Part shown: piece after piece, positions 53,962-63,086 of the stretch | Layout of the letters: each line of letters begins with the position of its first letter | How positions within the stretch are numbered: position 1 is the stretch's first letter | Assembly: GCF_001938985.1 (NCBI RefSeq) | Contig: NZ_MKIN01000022.1 | Location: forward strand, 806,001 to 870,000 | Reading direction: 5' to 3' | DNA: 64,000 nucleotides | Source of the DNA: Gillisella taibaishanensis | GTDB lineage: Bacteria; Pseudomonadota; Alphaproteobacteria; Rhizobiales; Rhizobiaceae | Notes under the pieces: generated by a model | Told to the model about the DNA's origin: nothing | What the model saw: only the letters and a program-made list of their open reading frames with translations | Database searches by the model: none | Position numbers and translations under genes: made by a program

Positions 53962-54684
53962 GTGATCGAATACGCCCTGCTCTTCGCATTGGGATTTGCC
54001 GCAGCAGCCCTGCTGGCGGCCTTGATCGCCCCTGCCATCCACGGCCGCATCGTTGCCTATACCGAGCGACGGCTGCGGGCCACGGCACCGCTCGGCCCCG
54101 AGGAAGTCCGCGCCCAGAAAGATATGGTGCGCGCACTCTATGCGGCCGAAAGCGCCAAGCTTTCCCATGATCTAAGACGCGAGCGCGAGTATTTCGTCGC
54201 CGTCAAGGCCGCCGCCGATCAGGCCCAAGCCGAAGCCATCCGGGCGCTGAATGCCGAGGACGGCTTGAAGGAGCAGATCCGCGCGATGAGCGACGAGGCC
54301 GGCGCTCTGCGCGCCGAACTGCGCAAGAACCAGACCCGGATCGACGAAATGAAGGTCGCGCTGGAGCGCACTGAAGCCATGGTCGCCAGTCGCGATCTCG
54401 ATATCGAGAAGCTCACCGTCAAGCTGCACCGGATGGAGGCAGATCTTGCCGCCCGCAGCCGCGAGACCGCCACCCACAAACATCAGACCGAGGACCTGCA
54501 GCTGCGCGTGCAGGATCTGCGCACCGAGCGTGAGACGCTGCGCGACGAGGTCAAGGCTGCAGCCGCTCGCGCACAAAAGGCCGAGCAACGTCTGCTGCAG
54601 GAAGAAGACAAAGTGCTGCGACTGGAAGAACGGCTGGAACGCCTGCAAAAGACAGCCGGCCCAGTGGAACAGGTGGCGAAATGA
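53962..54684 (+). CDS. Membrane-anchored coiled-coil protein, hypothetical
   Basis: 240 residues from a GTG start. One N-terminal membrane helix (residues 4-24, ALLFALGFAAAALLAALIAP) is followed by an amphipathic stretch and about 170 residues of nearly continuous heptad repeats. It resembles conserved rhizobial proteins of unknown role. The coiled coil should lie in the cytoplasm. The next gene overlaps its stop in an ATGA arrangement, so the two are translated together. Confidence 0.8.
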   Translation: MIEYALLFALGFAAAALLAALIAPAIHGRIVAYTERRLRATAPLGPEEVRAQKDMVRALYAAESAKLSHDLRREREYFVAVKAAADQAQAEAIRALNAEDGLKEQIRAMSDEAGALRAELRKNQTRIDEMKVALERTEAMVASRDLDIEKLTVKLHRMEADLAARSRETATHKHQTEDLQLRVQDLRTERETLRDEVKAAAARAQKAEQRLLQEEDKVLRLEERLERLQKTAGPVEQVAK

Positions 54685-54992
54685 GCAAGGATCTTCCCAC
54701 CGGCACTGAAACGCTTGCAGCAGACCTCCGGCGCCGTTGCGAGACCCTGTCTGCCAAGCTCGACGATGCCGCCAGCCCGCAACAGGATGCAGCCCTGCGC
54801 GCAGAGATCGCGGACATTGCCGCCGGCATGATCGTGCTCACCGCCCGAAGCGAGGGTAAAGACTCGCCGATCCCATCGCTTCTGGCGAAAGCCGCGCCCG
54901 GTAGCGCGGCAAGTGACGCCTCGGGTGACGATGTTGCGCAGCCGCTGCGGGACCGGATCAAGGCGCTGGCGCCGGATCTGCTAGGCGATTGA
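54681..54992 (+). CDS. Small helical protein coupled to the coiled-coil gene
   Basis: 103 residues, starting within the stop codon of the coiled-coil gene. Helical first half (LAADLRRRCETLSAKLDD; ALRAEIADIAAGMIVLTAR), then a flexible Ala/Ser segment and a short C-terminal helix. No family recognised. Likely a partner of the preceding protein. Confidence 0.7.
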   Translation: MSKDLPTGTETLAADLRRRCETLSAKLDDAASPQQDAALRAEIADIAAGMIVLTARSEGKDSPIPSLLAKAAPGSAASDASGDDVAQPLRDRIKALAPDLLGD

Positions 54993-55054
54993 TCACACTT
55001 GGTTCTGTCAGGTTGAGAAGCCCCGTACAGAACACCACGGCTTTAGCGTGCTGC

Positions 55055-55255
55055 TTACCCCCCTCTGTCCTGCCGGACATCTCCCCTTCAAGGGGGGAGA
55101 TCGGATCGATCGACAGCTCGTCTCTCCCGATACCTCAATGATATCCTGGATTTGCGAGAGGCGTTGCAAAACATAATGTGGAGCGAAACGTCCAATCCTT
55201 GTCGATCTCACCCCTTGAGGGGGAGATGCCTGGCAAGGCAGAGGGGGGGAGCCAC
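55055..55255. repeat. Composite inverted repeat, copy 1
   Basis: Left arm: CCCCCTCTGTCCTGCCGGAC followed by ATCTCCCCTTCAAGGGGGGA. Right arm: CTCACCCCTTGAGGGGGAGA followed by TGCCTGGCAAGGCAGAGGGG. The arms are inverted relative to each other around about 110 bases. Copy 2 at 63.1 kb has the same arms with a different centre. Confidence 0.8.
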
Positions 55256-55305
55256 GGATAAAAGCGCGACTGTCTTTACGTCGTATTTTATTGTTTTCGC
55301 TTATC

Positions 55306-55347
55306 TTTTAGGGAAAACAGGGTTCCACTTTTCCTTGACGAACTCTA
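55306..55347. repeat. Short repeat ending in a stop codon
   Basis: AGGGAAAACAGGGTTCCACT then TTTCCTTGACGAACTCTAG; its CTA is the TAG stop of the minus-strand methyltransferase gene (55347-55345). A close relative (GGGAAAACCAGCGTCCATTT) occurs at 36389-36424. Confidence 0.6.
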
Positions 55348-56184
55348 GCCCAACTTCCCCAGTGCCAGCGCAGCACAGTGCAGGGCAATCCCGCTCGCCG
55401 TGCCCAAATTAAGGCTGTCGAGCCGCGATGATTGCGCGATGCGCACGGTCATGAAGCGCGCCAGCACTTCGGGCGGCAAGCCCTCGCCTTCCGTGCCTAC
55501 CACAAGCGCCAGCCTTTGCCGGTCCTTGAGACCTGAAGCGATGGCACCGATTTCCGTCTGCCCTGATGGCGTCAGCGCTGCGACCATGAAGCCCGCGGCA
55601 TCCAGCGCAGAGAGCAGCGCAATCCCGCTCTGTTCGCGCGCATAGGGCACTGAAAGTACCGAGCCGACCGAAACGCGGAGCGCCTTGCGGTACAGCGGAT
55701 CGCAACTGGTCTCGTCGAGCAGAACCGCATCGGCCGAAAAGCCGGCGGCATTGCGAAACATCGAGCCGACATTGTCGTGGTTGGAAATGCCGCAGCCGAC
55801 CAGAACCAGGGCCTTTTCCGGCAGGCCGGCAATCAGATCGCTGGCGCAAGGAGCAGTCAGCCGGCTGCCGAGCGCCAACACGCCGCGATGCAGGTGAAAA
55901 CCGGCGATGGCATCGAGAACGGCGGCACTGGCAACGTAGACAGGCAGATCGTCGGGCCACTCCTCGAGCAGCGGCGCCAGGCCCGCCACCCGGTTTTCCA
56001 GCAGCAGCAGCGCCTCGGCGCGGATACCGGCATTTGCATGATGCGCGGCAAGCAGCATGCGCAGCACCACAGTACCCTCGGCAATGAACCGGCCTTCGCG
56101 GCCAACGAGATCACGCTCGCGGATAGCGCTGAAGGCAGCGATGCGCGGGTCCTGCGCATCTGATATGGTGATGACCTCAGCCAC
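55345..56184 (-). CDS. TrmH/SpoU-family RNA 2'-O-methyltransferase
   Basis: 279 residues from a GTG start. The N-terminal substrate-binding domain (REGRFIAEGTVVLRMLL) precedes the SPOUT knot: VLVGCGISNHDNVGSMFRNAAGF, LVVGTEGEGLPPEV and the C-terminal SSRLDSLNLGTASGIALH. These motifs predict SAM-dependent ribose methylation of tRNA or rRNA. The target nucleoside is unknown. The gene starts 3 bases after DUF6476 and is likely cotranscribed. Confidence 0.9.
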   Translation of the reverse strand: MAEVITISDAQDPRIAAFSAIRERDLVGREGRFIAEGTVVLRMLLAAHHANAGIRAEALLLLENRVAGLAPLLEEWPDDLPVYVASAAVLDAIAGFHLHRGVLALGSRLTAPCASDLIAGLPEKALVLVGCGISNHDNVGSMFRNAAGFSADAVLLDETSCDPLYRKALRVSVGSVLSVPYAREQSGIALLSALDAAGFMVAALTPSGQTEIGAIASGLKDRQRLALVVGTEGEGLPPEVLARFMTVRIAQSSRLDSLNLGTASGIALHCAALALGKLG

Positions 56185-56187
56185 GGC

Positions 56188-56568
56188 CTATTGCGTCACC
56201 GCCACATCGGCGATCATCCGCCCGACCTGGAGATCGAAGACATAGGCACGTCCCTGCCCTTCGGCGGTGGTGCCATAAAACAGGATCTGCGTGCCCGACA
56301 GCGAAGTCGACGTCACCTTAAAGCCGGCCGGCAGTCTGGCTGCAAGCGACAGCGGCTGGTCGGAGGGAATGGCCAGGCCACCCGCCGTGGTCTTTTCCGG
56401 CGTGGGCGCGTGCCGGACCTTGTAGACAACGGCCGCCAACACGGCCATAAGGCTGACAAACATGATGGCCGCCGAGACGAGTTGCAGACGCAGCATCTTG
56501 CGGCGGACTTTTTCGAGCGTCGGATCGAGCGGCTTGTCTTTCTGTTCGTCGGTCTCGACTTGGCTCAT
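56188..56568 (-). CDS. Single-span membrane protein (DUF6476-like)
   Basis: About 126 residues from MSQVETDEQKDKPLD. A cytosolic basic N-terminus, one membrane helix (LQLVSAAIMFVSLMAVLAAVVYKV) and an outer domain of beta strands (GFKVTSTSLSGTQILFYG, RAYVFDLQVGRMI). Found as a conserved companion of rluD/rpoH regions in rhizobia. Function unknown. Confidence 0.8.
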   Translation of the reverse strand: MSQVETDEQKDKPLDPTLEKVRRKMLRLQLVSAAIMFVSLMAVLAAVVYKVRHAPTPEKTTAGGLAIPSDQPLSLAARLPAGFKVTSTSLSGTQILFYGTTAEGQGRAYVFDLQVGRMIADVAVTQ

Positions 56569-56648
56569 GAACGTCAACCTTTTCCTGATGGAGCTGCTCC
56601 TGCCGCCCATCGGGCCTTGGCCGCAAGGGCTGAAACACAGGACGCGCT

Positions 56649-57677
56649 ATGACTGACCCCTTTAAACAAGCCGGCGAGCCAAGGAAAGAGCTGATTGCCG
56701 ACGAGAGCGCCGAAGGCCGGCTGGACGCCTGGCTGGCGGGCACGCTTGGGGGTGACCTGTCGCGCAACCGGGTGAAGGCGCTGATCGAACAGGGCGCCGT
56801 CTCTATCAACGCTGCTGTCATCACCGAGCCGAAGCGCAAGATCAAGCCTGGCGACCGGATCGTCATCGCCATGCCGGAGCCTGAAGACCCCGAGCCCAAG
56901 GGCGAAGATATCCCACTGACCGTGCTCTACGAAGACAAGGACCTGATCGTGCTGTCGAAGCCGGCCGGTCTCGTCGTGCATCCCGGTGCGGGCAACTGGA
57001 CAGGCACACTGGTCAATGCGCTGATCCACCATTGCGGCGACAGCCTGTCGGGCATCGGCGGCGTCAAGCGCCCTGGCATCGTCCATCGACTCGACAAGGA
57101 AACCTCAGGGGTCATGGTGGTCGCCAAGAACGACATCGCCCACCGCCACCTCGCCGACCAGTTTGCCGACCATGGCCGTACCGGCCCGCTGGAGCGCGCA
57201 TATCAGGCCATCGTCTGGGGCCGGCCACGCGGCTTGCGCGGCACGATCGATGCGCCTCTCGGCCGGGCCGGCGACCGCACCAAGCGCACCGTCAAGCAGG
57301 CCGATACCGACGACGCGCGCGAGGCAATCACCCATTACGAAGTGATGGAGCGCTACGGCGAAAAGCCGGATGCCACCTGCCTTGCCTCGCTGGTGGAATG
57401 CCGGCTGGAAACCGGCCGCACCCACCAAATCCGCGTGCACATGGCCCATATCGGCCATCCCTTGCTCGGCGACCCTGAATATGGCGCCGCCTTCAAGACC
57501 AAGGCCAATCTGCTGCCGGATGCGGCCAGAACCATCGTCACGCAGTTCCACCGGCAGGCGCTGCACGCCTATCTGCTGGCCTTCGAACATCCCGTCACCG
57601 GCGAGACCATGCATTTCGAGGCACCGATGCCCGATGACATGGAGCGGATAATCGAGGCCCTGCGCGCCATCGAGTGA
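56649..57677 (+). CDS. rluD: 23S rRNA pseudouridine synthase RluD family
   Basis: 342 residues. An S4-like RNA-binding segment (GRLDAWLAGTL, SRNRVKALIEQGAVSIN) is followed by the catalytic domain with HRLDKETSGVMVVAKN, containing the catalytic aspartate, then LVECRLETGRTHQIRVHMAHIGHPLLGD. RluD converts uridines of helix 69 of 23S rRNA. The start is 80 bases from the divergent DUF6476 gene. Confidence 0.93.
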   Translation: MTDPFKQAGEPRKELIADESAEGRLDAWLAGTLGGDLSRNRVKALIEQGAVSINAAVITEPKRKIKPGDRIVIAMPEPEDPEPKGEDIPLTVLYEDKDLIVLSKPAGLVVHPGAGNWTGTLVNALIHHCGDSLSGIGGVKRPGIVHRLDKETSGVMVVAKNDIAHRHLADQFADHGRTGPLERAYQAIVWGRPRGLRGTIDAPLGRAGDRTKRTVKQADTDDAREAITHYEVMERYGEKPDATCLASLVECRLETGRTHQIRVHMAHIGHPLLGDPEYGAAFKTKANLLPDAARTIVTQFHRQALHAYLLAFEHPVTGETMHFEAPMPDDMERIIEALRAIE

Positions 57678-57765
57678 ACCCTTTGCGCTTTTGTACGTTA
57701 GCGCACGTCCGGCATGGCTGAAAAGCAGCTGTGTCTTCGGACGCGCAAACGGACAAAGGGCAGAC

Positions 57766-58998
57766 ATGGATACCAAGCAAGCCGTCGGACAATCGCGTGA
57801 CCTTCATGACGGCAAGTCCTTCTGGGCCGCGACACCCAACATTTCCGTCGACAGCCAGGCCAAGCCGGCCCGCCGCGACTATGACGTGATCATCATCGGC
57901 TCGGGCATCAGCGGCGCGCTGATGGCGGACGCGCTGGCGCGGGAGGGTCGGCGCATTCTCGTGGTCGACCGACGCGCGCCGGTCAGGGGCAGCACGCTGG
58001 CCAGCACCGCGATGATCCAGCATGAAATCGACATTCCCCTCTCTCAGCTGTCAAAGGCGATCGGCACCGAAAAGGCGAGCCGCGCCTGGCGGCGCTCGGC
58101 CGCGTCAGTCGAACATCTCGGCACGCGCATCGATGCCCTCGGCATCGCCTGCCAGTTCCAGCAGCGCAACAGCCTGTTCCTGGCAGGCGACGAGATGGGA
58201 TATCGCGGGCTCTCAGCCGAAGCGGATCTGCGCCGCGATGCTGGCCTTGAGGCCGATTATCTGAACGGCACCGAAGTGAAGGACCGGTTCGGCATCGATC
58301 GCACCGGCGCGATTGTGTCGCCCTATTCGGCCAGCGCCAACCCGGCCCAGATGACTGCTGGCCTGTTGAAGTCGGCTTTGGCGCGTGGCGTGGAAGTGGT
58401 CTCGCCGCTTGCCATCAGCGATATCAGGGAGACCCGCGATGGGGTGATGATGGCGACGACAGGCGGTATGTTGCTGTCAGCAGCCGACCTCATCGCCTGC
58501 ACCGGCTATGAATATCTGAAGATGATGGAAAGCCCGCTGCACAAGGTGATCTCCACCTGGGCGCTTGCTTCCGAACCGAATGCAGAGCGGCCGGACTGGC
58601 TGGACGACCATCTCGTCTGGGAGGCATCCGAGCCTTATCTCTATTTCCGTTCCACGCCGGATGGCCGGATCATCGCCGGTGGCGAGGACGAGGACGATCC
58701 GCTGGCCCATCAGGACCCGGACAAGGCCGCCCGCAAGTTCGAAATCATTCGGAAAAAACTGAAGGATCTCGCCGGTATAGAGATGGACCGCATCGCCTAT
58801 GGCTGGGCCGCCCCCTTCGGCACAACCCGCGACGGTTTGCCGATCATCGACCGCGCGCCTGGCACCGATCATGTTCATGTGGTCATGGGCTTTGGCGGCA
58901 ACGGCATTACCTTCTCCACCATCGCCGCCCAGATCGTCTCGGCGCGGATAGACGGCGGCAGGGATCCGGATGAGGACCTCTTTGCATTTCGCTCATAG
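57766..58998 (+). CDS. FAD-dependent oxidoreductase (DadA/glycine-oxidase-like)
   Basis: About 410 residues from MDTKQAVGQSRDL, with AAAGGG upstream. The FAD-binding GxGxxG motif is VIIIGSGISGALMADALAREG near residue 40, followed by LVVDRR. C-terminal GWAAPFGTTRDGLPIID and MGFGGNGITFSTIAAQI match the DAO family. Members oxidise amino acids or amines. There is no metabolic neighbour to define the substrate. It lies between rluD and rpoH, same direction. Confidence 0.88.
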   Translation: MDTKQAVGQSRDLHDGKSFWAATPNISVDSQAKPARRDYDVIIIGSGISGALMADALAREGRRILVVDRRAPVRGSTLASTAMIQHEIDIPLSQLSKAIGTEKASRAWRRSAASVEHLGTRIDALGIACQFQQRNSLFLAGDEMGYRGLSAEADLRRDAGLEADYLNGTEVKDRFGIDRTGAIVSPYSASANPAQMTAGLLKSALARGVEVVSPLAISDIRETRDGVMMATTGGMLLSAADLIACTGYEYLKMMESPLHKVISTWALASEPNAERPDWLDDHLVWEASEPYLYFRSTPDGRIIAGGEDEDDPLAHQDPDKAARKFEIIRKKLKDLAGIEMDRIAYGWAAPFGTTRDGLPIIDRAPGTDHVHVVMGFGGNGITFSTIAAQIVSARIDGGRDPDEDLFAFRS

Positions 58999-59028
58999 AG
59001 GCGACGGGAAAAGACGAATAAAAAAATC

Positions 59029-59055
59029 GGAACCCTGGGGAGTCTGAGGGGTTCC
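59029..59055. terminator. Hairpin after the oxidoreductase gene
   Basis: GGAACCCT and AGGGGTTCC form an 8-bp stem around GGGGAGTCTG, 30 bases after the stop codon. There is no T-tract, so termination strength is uncertain. Confidence 0.5.
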
Positions 59056-59121
59056 AACCGTATAGTCCAAGTTCCGCTCGAAACGTCGTCCCGGTAAATC
59101 GACCGTGAACGCGGGTAGGAG

Positions 59122-59188
59122 CTTGAATCCCGCTAATGCCACACTTATCTGACATATGATTTCGTGCGGGATGAGGAAATCCGCACGA
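59122..59188 (+). promoter_or_regulatory. rpoH upstream region: possible sigma-32-type promoter and leader hairpin
   Basis: CTTGAA (59122) followed after 15 bases by ACTTATCT resembles the sigma-32 consensus. A hairpin TCGTGCGG/CCGCACGA (59162-59188, 11-base loop) lies about 50 bases before the rpoH start and would be in its leader. Confidence 0.4.
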
Positions 59189-59239
59189 CCGAGCTTGCCC
59201 TATTGCCATCGGGAAGTTCATGAATAAAGGGGGTGCTTT

Positions 59240-60142
59240 ATGGCCCGCAATAGCTTGCCTTCGATAACCGCCGGTGAAGGCGGACTGAACCGTTATCTAG
59301 ACGAAATCCGCAAGTTCCCTATGCTGGAACCGCAGGAAGAATACATGCTCGCCAAACGCTATGCCGAGCATGGCGACCGCGATGCCGCGCATCGCCTCGT
59401 TACGAGCCACCTGCGCCTGGTCGCCAAGATTGCCATGGGCTATCGCGGCTACGGCCTGCCGATCGGCGAAGTGGTCTCGGAAGGCAATGTCGGCCTGATG
59501 CAGGCGGTCAAGAAATTCGATCCCGAGCGCGGCTTCCGCCTTGCCACCTATGCGATGTGGTGGATCAAGGCGTCGATCCAGGAATATATCCTGCGCTCGT
59601 GGTCGCTGGTCAAAATGGGTACGACCGCCAATCAGAAACGGCTGTTCTTCAACCTGCGCCGCCTCAAGGGTAAGATCCAGGCCATCGAGGAAGGCGATCT
59701 GAAACCAGATCAGGTCACGGAAATTGCCACCAAGCTGCGGGTCAGCGAGGAGGAAGTGATTTCCATGAACCGGCGCCTGTCCGGCGACGCCTCGCTGAAT
59801 GCGCCGATCCGCGCCAGCGAGGGCGAGTCCGGCCAGTGGCAGGATTGGCTGGTGGACGACCACGAAAGCCAGGAAACCACCCTGATCGAGCAGGACGAGT
59901 TGGAGACGCGCCGCAACATGCTGGCCCGTGCCATGGGCGTGCTGAATGATCGCGAAAAGCGCATTTTCCAGGCCCGCCGCCTGGCTGAAGATCCGGTTAC
60001 GCTCGAAGAGCTGTCAGCCGAGTTCGACATCAGTCGCGAACGCGTGCGCCAGATCGAGGTCCGTGCTTTTGAAAAGGTCCAGGAGGCCGTTCATAAAGAC
60101 GCTCTGGAGCGCGCCAAGGCGCTGCGGGTGGTCGAGGCGTAA
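59240..60142 (+). CDS. rpoH: Heat-shock sigma factor RpoH (sigma-32)
   Basis: 300 residues, preceded by AAAGGGGG. Region 2 is VTSHLRLVAKIAMGYRGYGLPIGEVVSEGN and FRLATYAMWWIKASIQEYILRSWSLVK. The RpoH box, QKRLFFNLRRLK, is diagnostic. Region 4 is LEELSAEFDISRERVRQIEVRAFEKVQ. It directs RNA polymerase to heat-shock and oxidative-stress promoters. Many rhizobia carry two rpoH genes; this looks like the main RpoH1 type from its length, but that is a guess. Confidence 0.96.
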   Translation: MARNSLPSITAGEGGLNRYLDEIRKFPMLEPQEEYMLAKRYAEHGDRDAAHRLVTSHLRLVAKIAMGYRGYGLPIGEVVSEGNVGLMQAVKKFDPERGFRLATYAMWWIKASIQEYILRSWSLVKMGTTANQKRLFFNLRRLKGKIQAIEEGDLKPDQVTEIATKLRVSEEEVISMNRRLSGDASLNAPIRASEGESGQWQDWLVDDHESQETTLIEQDELETRRNMLARAMGVLNDREKRIFQARRLAEDPVTLEELSAEFDISRERVRQIEVRAFEKVQEAVHKDALERAKALRVVEA

Positions 60143-60173
60143 GCAGCCACGTTCATCTGTTCATTTCATGAGG

Positions 60174-60205
60174 GCCGTCGCGCAACAAACGCCACGGCTT
60201 TTTGT
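60174..60205 (+). terminator. Terminator after rpoH
   Basis: GCCGT-GCG pairs with CGC-ACGGC (one mismatch), followed by TTTTTGTTT. It lies 30 bases after the rpoH stop and before the convergent permease gene. Confidence 0.7.
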
Positions 60206-61483
60206 TTATCCAGCGACCGCCACCAGCGCCAAGAGCGACAGGACCAGCGCCGGGATCATCACGACTGCGCCGATCTTCAGGAAGTCCAGCGCGCCCATAT
60301 GCAGGCCTTCGCGCCTGAGCGCCGCAAGCCAGAGGATGGTGGCGAGCGAGCCTGTGACGGAGAGATTGGGGCCGAGGTCGACGCCGACGAGCACGGCGCC
60401 CGAGACGGCGCTGCCGACATGGGCGCTCTGCACCGTCGCACCAGCCACAAGGCCGGCCGGCAGGTTATTGACGAGGTTGGAGAGGAAGCCGACCAGCAGA
60501 CCGGCACCCATCGCCGCCGTCTTCGCATCATTGGCCGCTGCCTCAGACAGATGCTGGGCCAGCATCACAGTCAGCCCGGTCTTATCAAGCGCTTCGACCA
60601 GCACGAACAGGCCAGCCACCAGCGGCAGCACGCTCCAGGAGATGCCCTTCAGTGTCTCTCCCAGTTCTTGCCCCATGCCCCCCTGCCCGCTCAGGGCGAG
60701 AACCAGAACTGTTGTCAGGACGCCGGCAATGAAAGTCGGCAGGCCGAGATCAAGCCCGATTGCCGAAGCCACCATCAGCACGACAGCGGTCAACACCAGC
60801 CCGTAACCGGCCAGCTTGGCGCTTCGCGACAGATGCGGGGTCTCGATGTCATGCTCCAGCGTCTCCTCGCGGATCGCCTTTCGCTGGCTCCAGTAGAGCA
60901 TGGTGAAGGTCACGACGATGGCAACCACGGACGGCAGCGCGAAGGTGGCAAGCCAGGTCGATAGCGGCGGCATCTCGCCCCCACCAAAGATCACCAGATT
61001 GGCCGGATTGGAAATCGGCAGCACAAAACTTGCGGCATTGGCGATGAAGGCGCAGATCAAGAGATACGGCATCGGGTTCTTCAGCTTCGCCGCCTTGGTC
61101 GCCGCATAGACCGCCGGCGTCAGCACGACAGCCGTCGCATCATTGGACAGAAAGGCCGTGACCAGAACGCCAACACCGTAGAGCAGCACGAACAGCCGCA
61201 CCGGCGACCCCTTGGCGCGCTGGGTGGCGAGCGCCGCCAGCCAATCAAACAGGCCCTCGCGCCGCGCCAGTTCTGACAGCAACATCATGCCGATCAGGAA
61301 CAGATAGACATCATAGCCCTTGGCAATACCGGCCCAGGCATCGTTGAGGCCGATCTGGCCGAGCGCCAGCAGCACGGCCGCGCCAAGCACCGCCCAGATC
61401 GCCTCCGGCCAGCCGAAAGGCCGGCTGATGACCCCGAGAACGGACAGGGCCGAGATGCCCCAGGTGAGATAGATTGCGGTCAT
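60206..61483 (-). CDS. ArsB/NhaD-type anion or Na+ permease
   Basis: About 425 residues from MTAIYLTWGISALS; an upstream frame is open but lacks similarity. About 11-12 membrane helices. FLSNDATAVVLTPAVYAATKAAKL and CAFIANAASFVLPISNPANLVIFGGG, repeated as FLSNLVNNLPAGLVAGAT and GVDLGPNLSVTGSLATILWL in the second half, match the ion-transporter superfamily including arsenite pump ArsB. No arsR or arsC gene is near, so an arsenite role is not supported by context; Na+/H+ or organic anion transport is possible. Confidence 0.8.
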   Translation of the reverse strand: MTAIYLTWGISALSVLGVISRPFGWPEAIWAVLGAAVLLALGQIGLNDAWAGIAKGYDVYLFLIGMMLLSELARREGLFDWLAALATQRAKGSPVRLFVLLYGVGVLVTAFLSNDATAVVLTPAVYAATKAAKLKNPMPYLLICAFIANAASFVLPISNPANLVIFGGGEMPPLSTWLATFALPSVVAIVVTFTMLYWSQRKAIREETLEHDIETPHLSRSAKLAGYGLVLTAVVLMVASAIGLDLGLPTFIAGVLTTVLVLALSGQGGMGQELGETLKGISWSVLPLVAGLFVLVEALDKTGLTVMLAQHLSEAAANDAKTAAMGAGLLVGFLSNLVNNLPAGLVAGATVQSAHVGSAVSGAVLVGVDLGPNLSVTGSLATILWLAALRREGLHMGALDFLKIGAVVMIPALVLSLLALVAVAG

Positions 61484-61700
61484 GGAAAATCCGAAAACAC
61501 GCGGCCGAATCCGGCCGGGAAAAAACTGACGGGCCGCGGAAACCGGAAGCTGATCTCCCCTCGGCTCCTCCCATTTAGGCCCTTGATCGCAAAGAGCAAG
61601 CGCAGGGGAACATTTTTGCGCTTTGCAAATTCCCAAACCGTCCCGACCGCCCTATTTGAAGCTAAATATTTGATTTTTCAACCTTTCCGAAAGGGCTATC

Positions 61701-62969
61701 GTGAACGCACAGTCTCAGATTGTCTCCGTGAGCCGCCGCTCCCTGATTGCCCTTGCGGTGCTGAACTTCTTCCTTGCCGATGCCCGCGACGGATTGGGCC
61801 CCTTTCTGGACGGCTTTCTCGCCACGCAGGGGTGGAAGCCGATGACGCTTGGCATCATCGCCACCATGGGCGGCGTGATCGGCATGGTGGCAACGCCGCT
61901 GTTTGGCGCCCTGGTCGATGCCACGCCCTATAAGCGGACACTGATCACTCTGCCTGTGATCGTCGTCACTGCCGCCGCCCTCTGGACCCTGGCAACGCCC
62001 AATGACTTCTCGGTGTTCGGCGGCCAGTCCGCCACGGCGCTTGTCGGTGCAGTCATCGGTCCTGCACTGATGGGGCTGACGCTCGGCCTCGTCGGCAACA
62101 AGGCCTTTTCCGGTCAGGTGTCGCGCAATGAGGTCTGGAACCACACTGGCAACGTATTTTCACTCGCCTGCGTCTTCTACCTCACCACCCATTTCGGCCA
62201 GAACGGCGTGGTCTGGTTGATGGTTGCGTCGGCCTTGGCGACCATTGTGGCCGTGCTTGCCATTCGTCCGCAGGAGATAGACCAGGATGTAGCGCGCGGC
62301 CTCGGGTCAAAGGATCAGCCGGATCAAGGCGCCAGTCATGGCCATGCGGCGCCGTCGGGCTATTCCATGCTGGTGCACAATCGCGGCTTGATCGTACTGG
62401 CGCTGATTCTGATGATCTTTCATTTCGGTAATGCACCGATCAGCCGACTGATCGCCCAGGACTTTTCGATCCAGCTCGACAGCCCGTTCAAAACCACGGC
62501 GATCACCACAGGCGTATCGCAATTGGCAATGATTGCCGTGGCAACCGCCACGCCGTTCCTGATCGACCGCTTCGGCCTGCGCTCGGTGTTCTTCATCGCG
62601 CTTCTGGCGCTCCCGGTACGCGGCATGATCGCCGGCAGCTTTTCGAGCTTTGCCGCCATCTATCCGGTGCAGATCCTCGACGGCATCGGCGCCGGCCTGA
62701 TCGGCATTGCCACGCCCATTGCCGCCGAGCGCATCCTGTCAGGCTCCGGGCGCTTCAATGTCGGGCTGGGCGCGGTCATGACGGTACAGGGCATCGGCGC
62801 CTCCTCCAGCAATGTCGTCGCGGGCTGGCTGACCCAGGAAGGCGGCTATTCGCTCGCCTATTTCGTGCACGGGGGCATTGCCGCGTTGGCGCTGCTGCTG
62901 TTCGTTTTCAACAGAGAGAAAGTGGCGCCCGATCTGCCGGACCATGGGAAGAAGGTGGCGCCTGCATAA
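61701..62969 (+). CDS. Major facilitator superfamily transporter
   Basis: 422 residues from a GTG start with AAAGGG upstream. About 12 membrane helices; NFFLADARDGLGPFLDGFLAT near the start and GALVDATPYKRTLI (loop 2-3 motif) place it in the MFS_1 group often labelled as general transporters near stress genes. A histidine-rich cytosolic loop between the halves (GASHGHAAP) is seen. Substrate unknown. Confidence 0.85.
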   Translation: MNAQSQIVSVSRRSLIALAVLNFFLADARDGLGPFLDGFLATQGWKPMTLGIIATMGGVIGMVATPLFGALVDATPYKRTLITLPVIVVTAAALWTLATPNDFSVFGGQSATALVGAVIGPALMGLTLGLVGNKAFSGQVSRNEVWNHTGNVFSLACVFYLTTHFGQNGVVWLMVASALATIVAVLAIRPQEIDQDVARGLGSKDQPDQGASHGHAAPSGYSMLVHNRGLIVLALILMIFHFGNAPISRLIAQDFSIQLDSPFKTTAITTGVSQLAMIAVATATPFLIDRFGLRSVFFIALLALPVRGMIAGSFSSFAAIYPVQILDGIGAGLIGIATPIAAERILSGSGRFNVGLGAVMTVQGIGASSSNVVAGWLTQEGGYSLAYFVHGGIAALALLLFVFNREKVAPDLPDHGKKVAPA

Positions 62970-63012
62970 TCGGACCGAAAAAGGGGAACCGGTTTTCGGA
63001 AATATCCGATGC
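62968..63012. repeat. Palindromic repeat starting in the MFS stop codon
   Basis: The TAA stop is followed at once by TCGGACCGAAAAAGGGGAAC and CGGTTTTCGGAAATATCCGA, an AAACCGGTT-family hairpin. Confidence 0.7.
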
Positions 63013-63086
63013 GCAAACAAATAGTTAGCGTATCGCGCCTACCTGATTCACAGTTCAAGACGCAAACATTCTCGTTCGTGGCCTAC

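Noticed and set aside
60206-61483. Arsenic resistance operon
   Set aside because: Only an ArsB-like permease is present; no arsR, arsC or arsH nearby, so the substrate was left open.
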